Source: Phenylobacterium sp.
Lineage (GTDB): Bacteria > Pseudomonadota > Alphaproteobacteria > Caulobacterales > Caulobacteraceae
DNA length: 8,811 nt
Assembly: GCA_028291285.1 (NCBI GenBank)
Contig: JAQGIJ010000384.1
Span: 1 to 8,811 of the forward strand
Direction of reading: 5' to 3'
The translations under genes were made by a program, and so were the position numbers. Below, in pieces: positions 1 through 6,819 of the stretch. The notes below the pieces were generated by a model. It ran no database searches and had not been told where the DNA came from. It worked only from the letters and a program-made list of their open reading frames with translations. Within the stretch, counting starts at the first letter, position 1. Each line of letters begins with the position of its first letter.

Positions 1-2
1 CC

Positions 3-407
3 GCGGCCGCCGGCGCCGCGCCGGCCACCGCGACCACCACCGCCAAGCCGGCCGACGCCAAGCCCGCCGCGTCTGCGACGGCCAAGGCTGCGGCTACGCC
101 CGCGAAGCCGCTTGCGGCGGGGCATGCCAAGGCGGTCCCGCTCGTCCCCGCCAAGCCGGTTTCGGCTGCGAAGGCCGCCGCGCCGGGCCTGCCGAAGAGC
201 GGCGAGGCCAAGGCGGGTGCGCCGAAGACCTCCGCCGCAGCCAAGTCCCCGGCCGGCGCCAAGGCCGCGGCCGCGACCTCGAAGAAGCCGGCGACGAGCG
301 GCGCCAAGGCCGCAAAGCCCGCCGCCGCCGCCAAGCCTTCCGCCGCCGCCCCGGCCCACCCGGCGCCGACGCCCGCGTCCGCCGCGCCCGAGGAGCCGCC
401 GATTTGA
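3..407 (+). CDS. mreC: MreC, rod-shape-determining protein, C-terminal tail only (5' end outside window)
   Basis: An open frame enters from the left edge and ends at TGA 405-407, giving 134 visible residues. None belong to the conserved MreC beta-barrel domains, so the assignment rests on position: it is directly upstream of, and overlaps, mreD in a mreD-mrdA-rodA operon, where mreC is expected. By hand count the tail is about 42% Ala, 16% Pro and 13% Lys (17 Lys, no Arg, only 4 acidic residues), built from loose AKP, KAAA and KPA units, and it ends in EEPPI. It is therefore predicted to be disordered and strongly basic. MreC is a bitopic inner-membrane protein whose C-terminal side lies in the periplasm, where it binds PBP2 and organises the elongasome. 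This tail would extend into the periplasm. Alphaproteobacterial MreC proteins often have Pro/Ala-rich extensions; the Lys content is the notable part. Confidence 0.8.
   Translation, partial: AAAGAAPATATTTAKPADAKPAASATAKAAATPAKPLAAGHAKAVPLVPAKPVSAAKAAAPGLPKSGEAKAGAPKTSAAAKSPAGAKAAAATSKKPATSGAKAAKPAAAAKPSAAAPAHPAPTPASAAPEEPPI
391..406 (+). promoter_or_regulatory. Ribosome binding site and TTG start of mreD
   Basis: AGGAG at 391-395 lies 8 bases before a TTG at 404-406. The TTG overlaps the mreC stop TGA (405-407) in the string TTGA. The first in-frame ATG comes only after the conserved part of MreD has begun, so the site supports TTG as the real start and suggests translational coupling to mreC. 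Confidence 0.6.
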
Positions 408-913
408 GCCAGGCGCGCACCCTCGACCCGACGCGCTGGCTGGGCGTGCCGCTCCTCCAGGCGCTGGCGGCCACCCTGCTCTTCGGCATCCCGATCCGGC
501 TGTGGGGGCTGCAGCTGCCCGAGCCGGTGTTCGCGATGCCGGTGGTGTTCGCCTGGGCGGTGATCCGGCCCTCGGTGCTGGCGCCGATGGGCATCCTGCT
601 CATGGGCCTGGTCCTCGACCTCTTCTGGGGCGGGTCGCTGGGGCTTTGGCCGCTGTGCCTGCTGATCGCCTACGGCGTGCTGCTCGCCGGCCGCAGCATG
701 ATGGCCGGGCAGAGCCGCACCATATTGTGGGTCTGGTATGGCATGGTCACCGCCATCTCGCTGCTTTCCGGCTACCTGTTCATCATGCTCGACGACAAAT
801 CCATGCCGAGCTTCGCCGCCGTCGGCTGGCAGTACCTGTCGACGGTCATCCTGTTCCCCTTCGCCAACCGGCTGATCGACGTGTTCGAAGACGCCGACGT
901 GCGCTTCCGCTGA
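404..913 (+). CDS. mreD: MreD, rod-shape-determining membrane protein
   Basis: MreD is an integral inner-membrane component of the elongasome that works with MreC, MreB, RodA and PBP2 in lateral wall growth. The 169-residue product has the usual family length. It is mostly hydrophobic, with about five to six predicted membrane segments (near residues 13-30, 38-55, 58-76, 79-96, 107-128 and 140-158). It carries the family-typical stretch LPEPVF (residues 38-43), then FAWAVIRPS, then LDLFWGG followed by LGLWPL. It ends FEDADVRFR, as I recall alphaproteobacterial MreD proteins ending. The start is the TTG that overlaps the mreC stop and has an AGGAG 8 bases upstream. The next gene, mrdA, begins 10 bases after the stop, so the two are surely cotranscribed. 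The family is clear from sequence plus context; the exact topology is inference. Confidence 0.93.
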   Translation: MSQARTLDPTRWLGVPLLQALAATLLFGIPIRLWGLQLPEPVFAMPVVFAWAVIRPSVLAPMGILLMGLVLDLFWGGSLGLWPLCLLIAYGVLLAGRSMMAGQSRTILWVWYGMVTAISLLSGYLFIMLDDKSMPSFAAVGWQYLSTVILFPFANRLIDVFEDADVRFR

Positions 914-923
914 GGGCTGCCGC

Positions 924-2915
924 ATGGCCGAACCGGCGATCTTCTTCGAGGAAGTCAACGAGCGGCAGGGCATCTTCCACCGCCGCGCCTTCCTGCTGGG
1001 CGGCTTCGCCGGCGCGGGCCTGTTGGCGCTGGGCGGGCGGCTGGCTCACCTGCAGCTGATCGAGACCCAGAAGTACGACAAGCTCTCGGCCTCCAACCAG
1101 TTCAACTTCAAGCTGATGGCGCCCCCGCGCGGCCTGATCATCGACCGCAACGGCGTGGTGCTGGCCTCCAACCGGCCGAACTTCCGGCTGATGGTGGCCC
1201 GGGACAAGGGCATGGACGTGCCCGGCACGCTGAAGACACTGGCCGCGTTCGTGCCCCTCGACGACCGGCGCCAGGTGCGCCTGACGAAGGACATCGCCGC
1301 GGCGCCCAAGCGCGCGCCGGTCGAGGTGATGGAGGACATGAGCTGGGAGCAGTTCAGCGCCATCAACCTGCGCGCGCCCGAGATGCCCGGCGTCACCGCC
1401 GACATGGGCGAGGTCCGCGTCTATCCGCACGGCGGGGCGTTCGCCCACGTCATCGGCTATGTGGCCAAGGTCAACAAGGACGACATCACCGACACCGGCC
1501 CGAACGCCGAGCCGATCATGCTCAACCCCGGCTTCCGTATCGGCAAGCAGGGGGTGGAGAAGGCCTTCGACCTGCAGCTGCGCGGCAAGCCCGGCGCGCG
1601 CAAGGTGGAGGTGGACGCCAACGGCCGCGAGGTGCGCGCCGACCCCGCCGGCGACATCCCCGCCGTGCCGGGCGCCGAGATCAAGCTCACCATCGACGCC
1701 GACATCCAGACCCGCGCCATGGAGGTGTTCGGCGCGGAGAGCGGGGCGGCGGTGATGATGGACTGCCGCACGGGCGACGTCCTGTGCATGTTCTCGGGGC
1801 CGAGCTTCGACGCCAACCGTTTCGTCCGCGGCCTGACCGGGAACGAGTACCGGCAGCTGGCGCTGTACGAGCGCAAGCCGCTGTTCAACAAGGCGCTCAC
1901 CGCCACCTATCCGCCGGGCTCGACCTTCAAGACCATGGTGGCGCTGGCCGCTCTCGAGGCCGGCCTCGATCCCAAGCTCACCCATGTCTGCAACAAGGCC
2001 TGGGCCTGGGGCGGGCGGGTCTGGCACTGCGACGAGGCGCACGGCGTGCAGGACATGCACAGCGCCATCGCCACCTCGTGCGACATCTACTTCTACCAGT
2101 GCGCGCTGTTCGTGGGGCCGGACCGGATCGCCAATATGGCGCGCCGCTTCGGCCTGGGCGAGCTCTTCGACCTGGGCATCCCGGGGCAGAAGAAGGGCCT
2201 GGTCCCGGACACCGCCTACAAGCGCCGGACGTTCAAGAAGGACCCGGTCTGGCACCCGGGCGAGACGCCCAGCATGGGCATCGGCCAGGGCTATACCCAC
2301 CTCAATCCGCTGCAGCTCTGCGTCATGGTCTCGCGTCTGGCCAACGGCGAGAAGGCGCTGCACCCGCGCCTGGTACAGTCCATCGGAGGGGTCGAGCAGC
2401 CCCGCGGCAGCGCCTTCGGCGACCTGCCGGTGGCCCCAGAGCATCTGCATTTTGTGCGCGAGGCGATGAAGGCCGTGACCACCGTCGGCACGGCGGCCGC
2501 GGTCGCGGACATGGGGCTGGGCGACATCAAGATGGCCGGCAAGACCGGCACCGCCCAGGCGATGAACTATGGCGGCGGCCGCGGGGCGCACGGCGCCGTG
2601 GGCGAATGGCGGCTGCGCGACCACGCCTGGTTCGTGGCCTATGCGCCCTATGACGCGCCGCGCTACGCGATGAGCGTGCTGGTCGAGCACGGCGGCTTCG
2701 GCGCCCAGGCTGCGGCGCCCCGCGCCCGTGAGATCATGCGCGTGGCCCTGATGAAGGATCCGGAGATCCGCGCGCGGATCGAAAAGCCGATGCCGATGCC
2801 GCTCGCCCCGACCGGACCGGCCAGCGGCGACGTGGTGCCCGACCTTCCCGCGACCCCCGTCGATCCCAACGCGCCCCAGGGCGTGGCGGGCGGCGACGCA
2901 GGACAGACCACATGA
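924..2915 (+). CDS. mrdA: Penicillin-binding protein 2, elongation-specific peptidoglycan DD-transpeptidase
   Basis: This class B PBP cross-links new peptidoglycan in the lateral wall, working as a pair with RodA. The order is: a cytoplasmic N-terminus; one membrane anchor (about residues 20-44); the dimerisation/pedestal domain opening with PPRGLIIDRNG (67-77); then the transpeptidase domain. All three penicillin-binding motifs are present: STFK with nucleophile Ser333 and Lys336, SCD at 385-387, and KTGTA at 540-544. The motif SCDIYFYQ is typical of PBP2 rather than the division PBP FtsI. At 663 residues it is slightly longer than usual because of a Pro-rich, probably disordered tail (about 621-663). 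The anchor is preceded by HRRAFLLGG, which resembles a twin-arginine motif. ATG 924 is preceded by GAGGG at 912-916, 7 bases away. The stop overlaps the rodA start (ATGA). Confidence 0.97.
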   Translation: MAEPAIFFEEVNERQGIFHRRAFLLGGFAGAGLLALGGRLAHLQLIETQKYDKLSASNQFNFKLMAPPRGLIIDRNGVVLASNRPNFRLMVARDKGMDVPGTLKTLAAFVPLDDRRQVRLTKDIAAAPKRAPVEVMEDMSWEQFSAINLRAPEMPGVTADMGEVRVYPHGGAFAHVIGYVAKVNKDDITDTGPNAEPIMLNPGFRIGKQGVEKAFDLQLRGKPGARKVEVDANGREVRADPAGDIPAVPGAEIKLTIDADIQTRAMEVFGAESGAAVMMDCRTGDVLCMFSGPSFDANRFVRGLTGNEYRQLALYERKPLFNKALTATYPPGSTFKTMVALAALEAGLDPKLTHVCNKAWAWGGRVWHCDEAHGVQDMHSAIATSCDIYFYQCALFVGPDRIANMARRFGLGELFDLGIPGQKKGLVPDTAYKRRTFKKDPVWHPGETPSMGIGQGYTHLNPLQLCVMVSRLANGEKALHPRLVQSIGGVEQPRGSAFGDLPVAPEHLHFVREAMKAVTTVGTAAAVADMGLGDIKMAGKTGTAQAMNYGGGRGAHGAVGEWRLRDHAWFVAYAPYDAPRYAMSVLVEHGGFGAQAAAPRAREIMRVALMKDPEIRARIEKPMPMPLAPTGPASGDVVPDLPATPVDPNAPQGVAGGDAGQTT

Positions 2916-4066
2916 CCGTCTCGGCCCTCACCCGTCCCGGCGAACGCGACCGGCTGATCGTCAAGCTGGGGGAGATCGACTGGATCTTCTGCCTGGCGCT
3001 GACGCTGATCGCCGTGGCCGGCGCGCTGATGCAGTTCTCGATCGCCGGCTCCTCCTGGATGCCGTGGGCGGCGCCGACCCTGGTCCGCTACGTGGTCTTC
3101 TTCTCGATCATGATCGTGCTGTCGCTGGTGGACCTGCGGGTCTGGTTCGCGCTGGCCTATCCCGTCTACGCCATAGGCCTGGTGCTGCTGGCGCTGGTCG
3201 ACGTGGTGGGGCACCACGCGCTCGGCGCCCAGCGCTGGCTGCAGCTCGGGCCAATCACCATCCAGCCCTCGGAGATCATGAAGGTCGGCCTGGTGATGGC
3301 GCTGGCGCGCTTCTACCACGGCATCTCAGGCAAGAGCGCCCAGCTCTCCTGGTGGCTGCTGGTGCCGGGCGCGCTGATCCTGGCGCCCGTGGGCCTGGTG
3401 GCCAAGCAGCCGGACCTCGGCACGGCGCTGCTGATCCTGATGACCGGCGGGTTCATCATGGTGCTGGCCGGCCTCTCCTGGCGGCTCATCACCTTGGGCG
3501 CGCTGGGGGCGGTGGTGCTCGTGCCGCCGGCGATCATGTTCGGCCTGCACGACTATCAGCGGAAGCGGATCCTCACCTTCATGGACCCCGAAGGCGACCC
3601 CTCCGGCTCGGGCTACCACATCCTGCAGTCGAAGATCGCCCTGGGCTCCGGCGGCCTGCTCGGCAAGGGCTATGGCCTCGGCTCGCAGAGCCAGCTCAAC
3701 TTCCTGCCGGAGAAGCAGACCGACTTCATCTTCGCCACGCTGGCCGAGGAGTTCGGCTTCGTCGGCTGCGTCTCGGTGCTGATCCTCTACGCGGCGGTGA
3801 TCTTCATGGCGCTGCGCACCGCCTACATCAGCCACAGCCACTTCGGCCGGCTGGCGGCGGCCGGCGTCACCATCACCTTCGCCCTCTACGTCCTGATCAA
3901 CGGCTCGATGGTGATGGGCCTGGCGCCCGTCGTCGGCGTGCCCATGCCGCTGCTCTCCTATGGCGGCACCGTCATGCTGACCGTGATGATCGGCTTCGGC
4001 CTGGTGATGGCCGTCCGCGTCCACCGCTACGCCGAGATCACCAGCGGCAAGGGCACGCTGATGTAG
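2912..4066 (+). CDS. rodA: RodA, SEDS-family peptidoglycan glycosyltransferase
   Basis: RodA is the polytopic inner-membrane polymerase that joins lipid II into glycan strands for cell elongation, with PBP2 as its partner. The 384-residue product has about ten membrane segments and the usual SEDS length. Visible signatures are GAQRW (Trp109, the conserved Trp), LGPITIQPSE just after it, KQPDLGTA near residue 165, and EKQTDFIF, whose Asp271 matches the essential SEDS Asp. The family signature GVPMPLLSYGG (about 346-356) is near the end; this LSYGG form is shared by RodA, FtsW and SpoVE, and pairing with mrdA makes it RodA. The ATG overlaps the mrdA stop as ATGA, and a weak AGGA at 2900-2903 lies 8 bases upstream. 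It is the last gene of the operon; the next gene converges on it from the other strand. Confidence 0.97.
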   Translation: MTVSALTRPGERDRLIVKLGEIDWIFCLALTLIAVAGALMQFSIAGSSWMPWAAPTLVRYVVFFSIMIVLSLVDLRVWFALAYPVYAIGLVLLALVDVVGHHALGAQRWLQLGPITIQPSEIMKVGLVMALARFYHGISGKSAQLSWWLLVPGALILAPVGLVAKQPDLGTALLILMTGGFIMVLAGLSWRLITLGALGAVVLVPPAIMFGLHDYQRKRILTFMDPEGDPSGSGYHILQSKIALGSGGLLGKGYGLGSQSQLNFLPEKQTDFIFATLAEEFGFVGCVSVLILYAAVIFMALRTAYISHSHFGRLAAAGVTITFALYVLINGSMVMGLAPVVGVPMPLLSYGGTVMLTVMIGFGLVMAVRVHRYAEITSGKGTLM

Positions 4067-4071
4067 ATCTG

Positions 4072-4100
4072 CCTCACCCGCGCCAGCGGGGAGGGTTCTT
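4072..4100 (+). terminator. Possible intrinsic terminator after rodA
   Basis: The arms 4072-4081 (CCTCACCCGC) and 4086-4094 (GCGGGGAGG) pair over 9 bp with one bulged A and a GCCA loop. TTCTT follows at 4096-4100. The site lies just after the rodA stop (4066) and its tail runs into the pip stop codon (complement 4099-4101). The short, C-interrupted T tract makes it a weak intrinsic terminator. In the other direction there is no T tract, so it would stop pip transcripts poorly. Confidence 0.45.
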
Positions 4101-5091
4101 AGACCGCGAACGCCTGGTCCGTCGCCCGGACCAGGGCGTCGACGACGCCGGGCTCCGTCGAGGCGTGGCCCGCATCCCAGACGATCTCGAACCTCGCCTC
4201 GGGCCAGGCCTGCTTCAGCCGCCAGGCCGCGTCCATCGGGGTCACCACGTCGAAGCGGCCCTGCACGATCCAGCCGGGGATGGCGCGGATCTTGCCGACG
4301 GTCTTCAGGATCCAGCCCTCCTCGGGGAAGAAGCCGCCGTTGGCGAAGAAGTGGCACTCGATGCGGGCGAAGGCGATGGCGAAGTCGATCTCGTTGAACT
4401 TCGAGGGCCGCGCCTCCGGGCCGCGGATCGAGATGGTGTCGCCCTCCCACTGGCTCCAGGCGGCCGCGGCCTCGGCCTGGATGCGGCGGTCCGGATGGGT
4501 GAGCCGCTTGTGGTAGGCGCCGATCATGTCGCCACGCTCGGCCTGCGGCACCGGCGCGCAGAACCGCTCCCAGGCGTCGGGGAACAGCATCGAGGCGCCC
4601 TCCTGGTAGAACCAGTTGAGCTCGCGCTTGGTCAGCAGGAAGACCCCGCGCAGCACCAGGCTCTCCACCCGCTCCGGGTGGGTGATGGCGTAGGCCAGCG
4701 CCAGGGTGGAGCCCCAGGAGCCGCCGAACACGCACCACTTCTCAACGCCTAGCCGCTCGCGCAGCCGCTCGATGTCCTCGATCAGCGTCCAGGTGGTGTT
4801 GTCCTGCAGGCTCGCGTTGGGCCGGCTGCGGCCGCAACCGCGCTGGTCGAACAGCACCATCCGCCACTTCGCCGGATCGAAGAACCGCCGCATGGTGGGG
4901 TTGATCGCCCCGCCCGGCCCGCCGTGCAGGATGATGCAGGGCTTGCCGTCCTTGCGCCCGCACTCCTCGTAATAGATCTCGTGCGGCCCGCCGGTCGCCA
5001 TCCAGCCGGAGGCGAAGGGCTCGTTGTCCGCGAACAGCCCGCGCCGGTGGGCGGCGCCGGAGACCACGGGCGGGGGCGTGCTGCGTTCCAT
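4099..5091 (-). CDS. pip: Proline iminopeptidase (prolyl aminopeptidase), alpha/beta hydrolase, family S33
   Basis: A cytoplasmic serine peptidase that removes N-terminal proline from peptides (EC 3.4.11.5). The 330 residues show the whole family pattern: HGGPGG at 56-61 (oxyanion region), DQRGCGRS at 82-89, the nucleophile elbow GGSWGS with Ser125, and the other two triad residues Asp281 (GRFD) and His309 (DAGHA). The cap domain contains the typical stretch FFANGGFF (248-255). Length fits the roughly 310-330 of the family. The first 17 or so residues are not conserved; similarity begins about GLFADNEPFASGWM. I kept ATG 5091, but it lacks a clear Shine-Dalgarno, and GTG at codon 9 (5065-5067) is an alternative. 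It converges on rodA with 32 bp between stop codons and is divergent from the efflux gene. Nothing in the sequence ties it functionally to the wall operon. Confidence 0.95.
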   Translation of the reverse strand: MERSTPPPVVSGAAHRRGLFADNEPFASGWMATGGPHEIYYEECGRKDGKPCIILHGGPGGAINPTMRRFFDPAKWRMVLFDQRGCGRSRPNASLQDNTTWTLIEDIERLRERLGVEKWCVFGGSWGSTLALAYAITHPERVESLVLRGVFLLTKRELNWFYQEGASMLFPDAWERFCAPVPQAERGDMIGAYHKRLTHPDRRIQAEAAAAWSQWEGDTISIRGPEARPSKFNEIDFAIAFARIECHFFANGGFFPEEGWILKTVGKIRAIPGWIVQGRFDVVTPMDAAWRLKQAWPEARFEIVWDAGHASTEPGVVDALVRATDQAFAV

Positions 5092-5239
5092 TACCGCTAT
5101 CTACGTCCGGAAGCGGGGGCGCATCCAGTCGCCTTGTTAAGCCGCCGGCGCCGGACGCTCCAGAGGAAGGCCGACGCCGCCGGCCGGGTTCCGCCGATAA
5201 GCGCGAGACAGACGCGGCGGCGCACGCTCTAAGGGCGCC
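5092..5239. promoter_or_regulatory. Divergent intergenic region between pip and the efflux gene
   Basis: These 148 bp must hold the promoters of both outward-facing genes. A TTGTTA at 5134-5139 could be a -35 box for the + strand, and its neighbour reads TTAACA on the - strand, but I find no convincing -10 for either. There is a 10-bp palindrome, CCGGCGCCGG, at 5145-5154, and GCCGCCGG occurs twice (5141-5148 and 5176-5183). In DNA this GC-rich such matches may be chance. A weak AAGGG at 5231-5235 precedes the efflux start. No small gene is visible. Confidence 0.4.
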
Positions 5240-6463
5240 ATGACCGCAGCTGCGACAAGCCCGGCCAACCGCACGCCCTGGGGGCTGGTGGTGCTGCTGG
5301 GCGCGCTCACCGCCATGGGCCCGCTGGCCATCGACATGTACCTGCCGAGCCTGCCCTCGATCGGCGCCGACCTGCACGCCTCGGCGGCCCAGACCCAGAC
5401 GACGGTGGCCGCCTTCCTGGCCGGCATGGCCGCCGGCCAGTTCCTCTACGGCCCCGCCTCCGACCGCTTCGGGCGCAAGCCGCCGATCCTCCTGGGCATC
5501 GGCATCTATGTGGCGGCCTCGGCGGGCTGCGCGCTGGCCGGCTCGGCGCCGCTGCTGATCGCCGGGCGGTTCGTGCAGGCGCTGGGGGCCTGCTCGGGCG
5601 CGGTGGTGGGCCGCGCGGTGGTGCGCGACCGCTTCGACCATACCGAGACGGCCCGCATGCTGTCGCTGATGATGCTGATCATGGGGGTGGCGCCGATCCT
5701 CGCGCCGCTCGCGGGCGGGGCGCTGCTGGGGCTGGGCGGCTGGCGGCTGATCTTCTGGGTGATGACCGGCTTCGGCGTGCTCCTGGGGCTCTGCACGATC
5801 TGGCGCATGACGGAATCGCGCTCGGCGGAGACCGAGGCCCACGCCCGGTCCGAGCACCCGGTCCGGGCCTACATCAGCCTGCTTGGGCAACGCCAGCTGG
5901 TGGGTTACGCCCTCTCCGGGTCGCTGAACGGCGCGGCCCTCTTCACCTACATCGCCTCCTCGCCGGACCTGCTGATCCGCACCTACGGGATTTCGCCGGC
6001 GGCGTTCGGCTGGGTGTTCGGCCTGAACGGGATCGGCATCATCGGCGCCAACCAGGTGAACCGCTACCTGCTGCGCCGGGCGACGCCCGACGAGGTGCTG
6101 GCCCGCGCCAGCCTGGTCTGCCTGGGCGCCGCCGTGCTGCTGATGCTGGCGGCGGTGAGCGGGATCGGCGGCCGCTGGAGCGTGCTGCCGCTGCTGTTCC
6201 TGCTGCTGGCCAGCTACGGCTTCATGCAGGGCAACACCATGGCCGGCGCGCTGAACGTCGATCCGCGCCGGGCGGGCTCGATCTCGGCCCTGCTCGGCGG
6301 CCTCTCCTTCGCCACCGGCGCGGTGGCGGCCTGGGCCGCGGGCGTGCTGCACGACGGCACGCCGCGGCCAATGGCGGTGGTGATGCTGGTGGCCATGGCG
6401 GGCTCGGCGCTCTCGCTGCACAAGCTCGCCCTGCCGAAGCCGGCGCAGATCGCGCCGGCCTAG
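5240..6463 (+). CDS. Bcr/CflA-family multidrug efflux transporter (MFS)
   Basis: A 12-segment inner-membrane major facilitator that is predicted to export drugs by proton antiport. The 407-residue length is typical of the Bcr/CflA group. Segment 1 ends in IDMYLPSLP (31-39), a hallmark of this group. The MFS motif A loop follows as GQFLYGPASDRFGRK (66-80), then the segment 4 pattern GRFVQALGACSG (109-120) with GRAVVRD (124-130). A motif C-like APLAGGALLGLGGWR lies in segment 5 (about 155-169). A hydrophilic central loop lies near 188-205. The substrate cannot be read from the sequence; relatives carry bicyclomycin, sulfonamides, chloramphenicol or cysteine. No regulator gene lies beside it, so control would have to come from the 148-bp region shared with pip. 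Its stop codon overlaps that of the opposite-strand DUF423 gene. Confidence 0.92.
   Translation: MTAAATSPANRTPWGLVVLLGALTAMGPLAIDMYLPSLPSIGADLHASAAQTQTTVAAFLAGMAAGQFLYGPASDRFGRKPPILLGIGIYVAASAGCALAGSAPLLIAGRFVQALGACSGAVVGRAVVRDRFDHTETARMLSLMMLIMGVAPILAPLAGGALLGLGGWRLIFWVMTGFGVLLGLCTIWRMTESRSAETEAHARSEHPVRAYISLLGQRQLVGYALSGSLNGAALFTYIASSPDLLIRTYGISPAAFGWVFGLNGIGIIGANQVNRYLLRRATPDEVLARASLVCLGAAVLLMLAAVSGIGGRWSVLPLLFLLLASYGFMQGNTMAGALNVDPRRAGSISALLGGLSFATGAVAAWAAGVLHDGTPRPMAVVMLVAMAGSALSLHKLALPKPAQIAPA
6460..6463. other. Shared palindromic stop CTAG of two convergent genes
   Basis: The four bases CTAG hold the + strand stop TAG of the efflux gene (6461-6463) and, because CTAG is its own reverse complement, the - strand stop TAG of the DUF423 gene (6462-6460). 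There is therefore no space between the genes for a terminator; any terminator for either transcript must lie inside the other gene's coding sequence. Confidence 0.9.
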
Positions 6464-6819
6464 AGCTCGATCGTCCGCACCGCCCAGGCGAGCGCCGCCC
6501 AGCCCGCCAGGAACAGCAGCCCGCCGATCGGCGTCACCGCGCCCAGCCAGCGCGGGCCGCCCAGCGCCATGGCCGCGAGCGTGCCGGAGAACACCGCCGC
6601 GCCGGCCAGGAACAGCGGCGGGGCGAAGCGCGCCTGCCGGGCGCCGGCGCGCACCAGGGGCAGGCAGGCCAGGCTCGCCAGCGCATGGACGAAGCCGTAT
6701 TCGGCCGCGGTGCGCATCCAGCCCTGCGCCTGCGGATCGGCGAGGCCGTGCGCGGCGAAGGCGCCCAGGGCCACGCAGAGGAAGCCGAGAATCCCGGCGA
6801 GGGTCAGCGAGAGGCGCAT
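6460..6819 (-). CDS. DUF423 family small inner-membrane protein (YgdD-like)
   Basis: A 119-residue membrane protein of unknown function with four predicted membrane segments (about 4-24, 41-57, 67-86 and 93-114). The DUF423 pattern is complete: GAFAAHGL at 19-26, W34 and Y41 with HAL at 45-47, FSGTL at 77-81, and TPIGG at 96-100 followed by LAGWAAL. Full length for the family, with no sign of damage. The ATG at 6819 is preceded by GGGAGGGC; GGAGG ends only 2 bases before the ATG, which is unusually close. No better in-frame start is seen, and the family normally begins at this point. It starts 49 bp after the cysN/cysC stop on the same strand, so it may be transcribed by read-through from the sulfate operon, though nothing shows a role there. 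Confidence 0.92.
   Translation of the reverse strand: MRLSLTLAGILGFLCVALGAFAAHGLADPQAQGWMRTAAEYGFVHALASLACLPLVRAGARQARFAPPLFLAGAAVFSGTLAAMALGGPRWLGAVTPIGGLLFLAGWAALAWAVRTIEL

Noticed and set aside
3..407. The repetitive GC-rich start of the window as a DNA repeat array or a separate histone-like gene
   Set aside because: No regular repeat period is seen at the DNA level; the repetition is of amino acids (AKP, KAAA) in one open frame that ends overlapping mreD, which fits the MreC tail.
112..1059. A + strand frame with Arg/Pro-rich repeats across mreC, mreD and the mrdA start
   Set aside because: It overlaps MreD and PBP2 in a wrong frame; its Arg/Pro repeats are the frame-shifted reading of the Ala/Lys tail of MreC.
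846..2690. A 614-codon open frame on the - strand opposite mrdA
   Set aside because: It runs antisense to a gene with all PBP2 motifs. Its product is His/Ala/Gly/Arg-rich low-complexity sequence with no recognisable motif, as expected in high-GC DNA where antisense stops are rare.
3064..4752. A 562-codon + strand open frame over rodA and antisense to pip
   Set aside because: It is the +2 shadow of rodA and then antisense to pip; composition is typical of GC-driven read-through and no motif is visible.
5092..5239. A small RNA or small ORF in the largest gap
   Set aside because: No ORF with a ribosome binding site and no clear promoter-terminator pair fit in the 148 bp.
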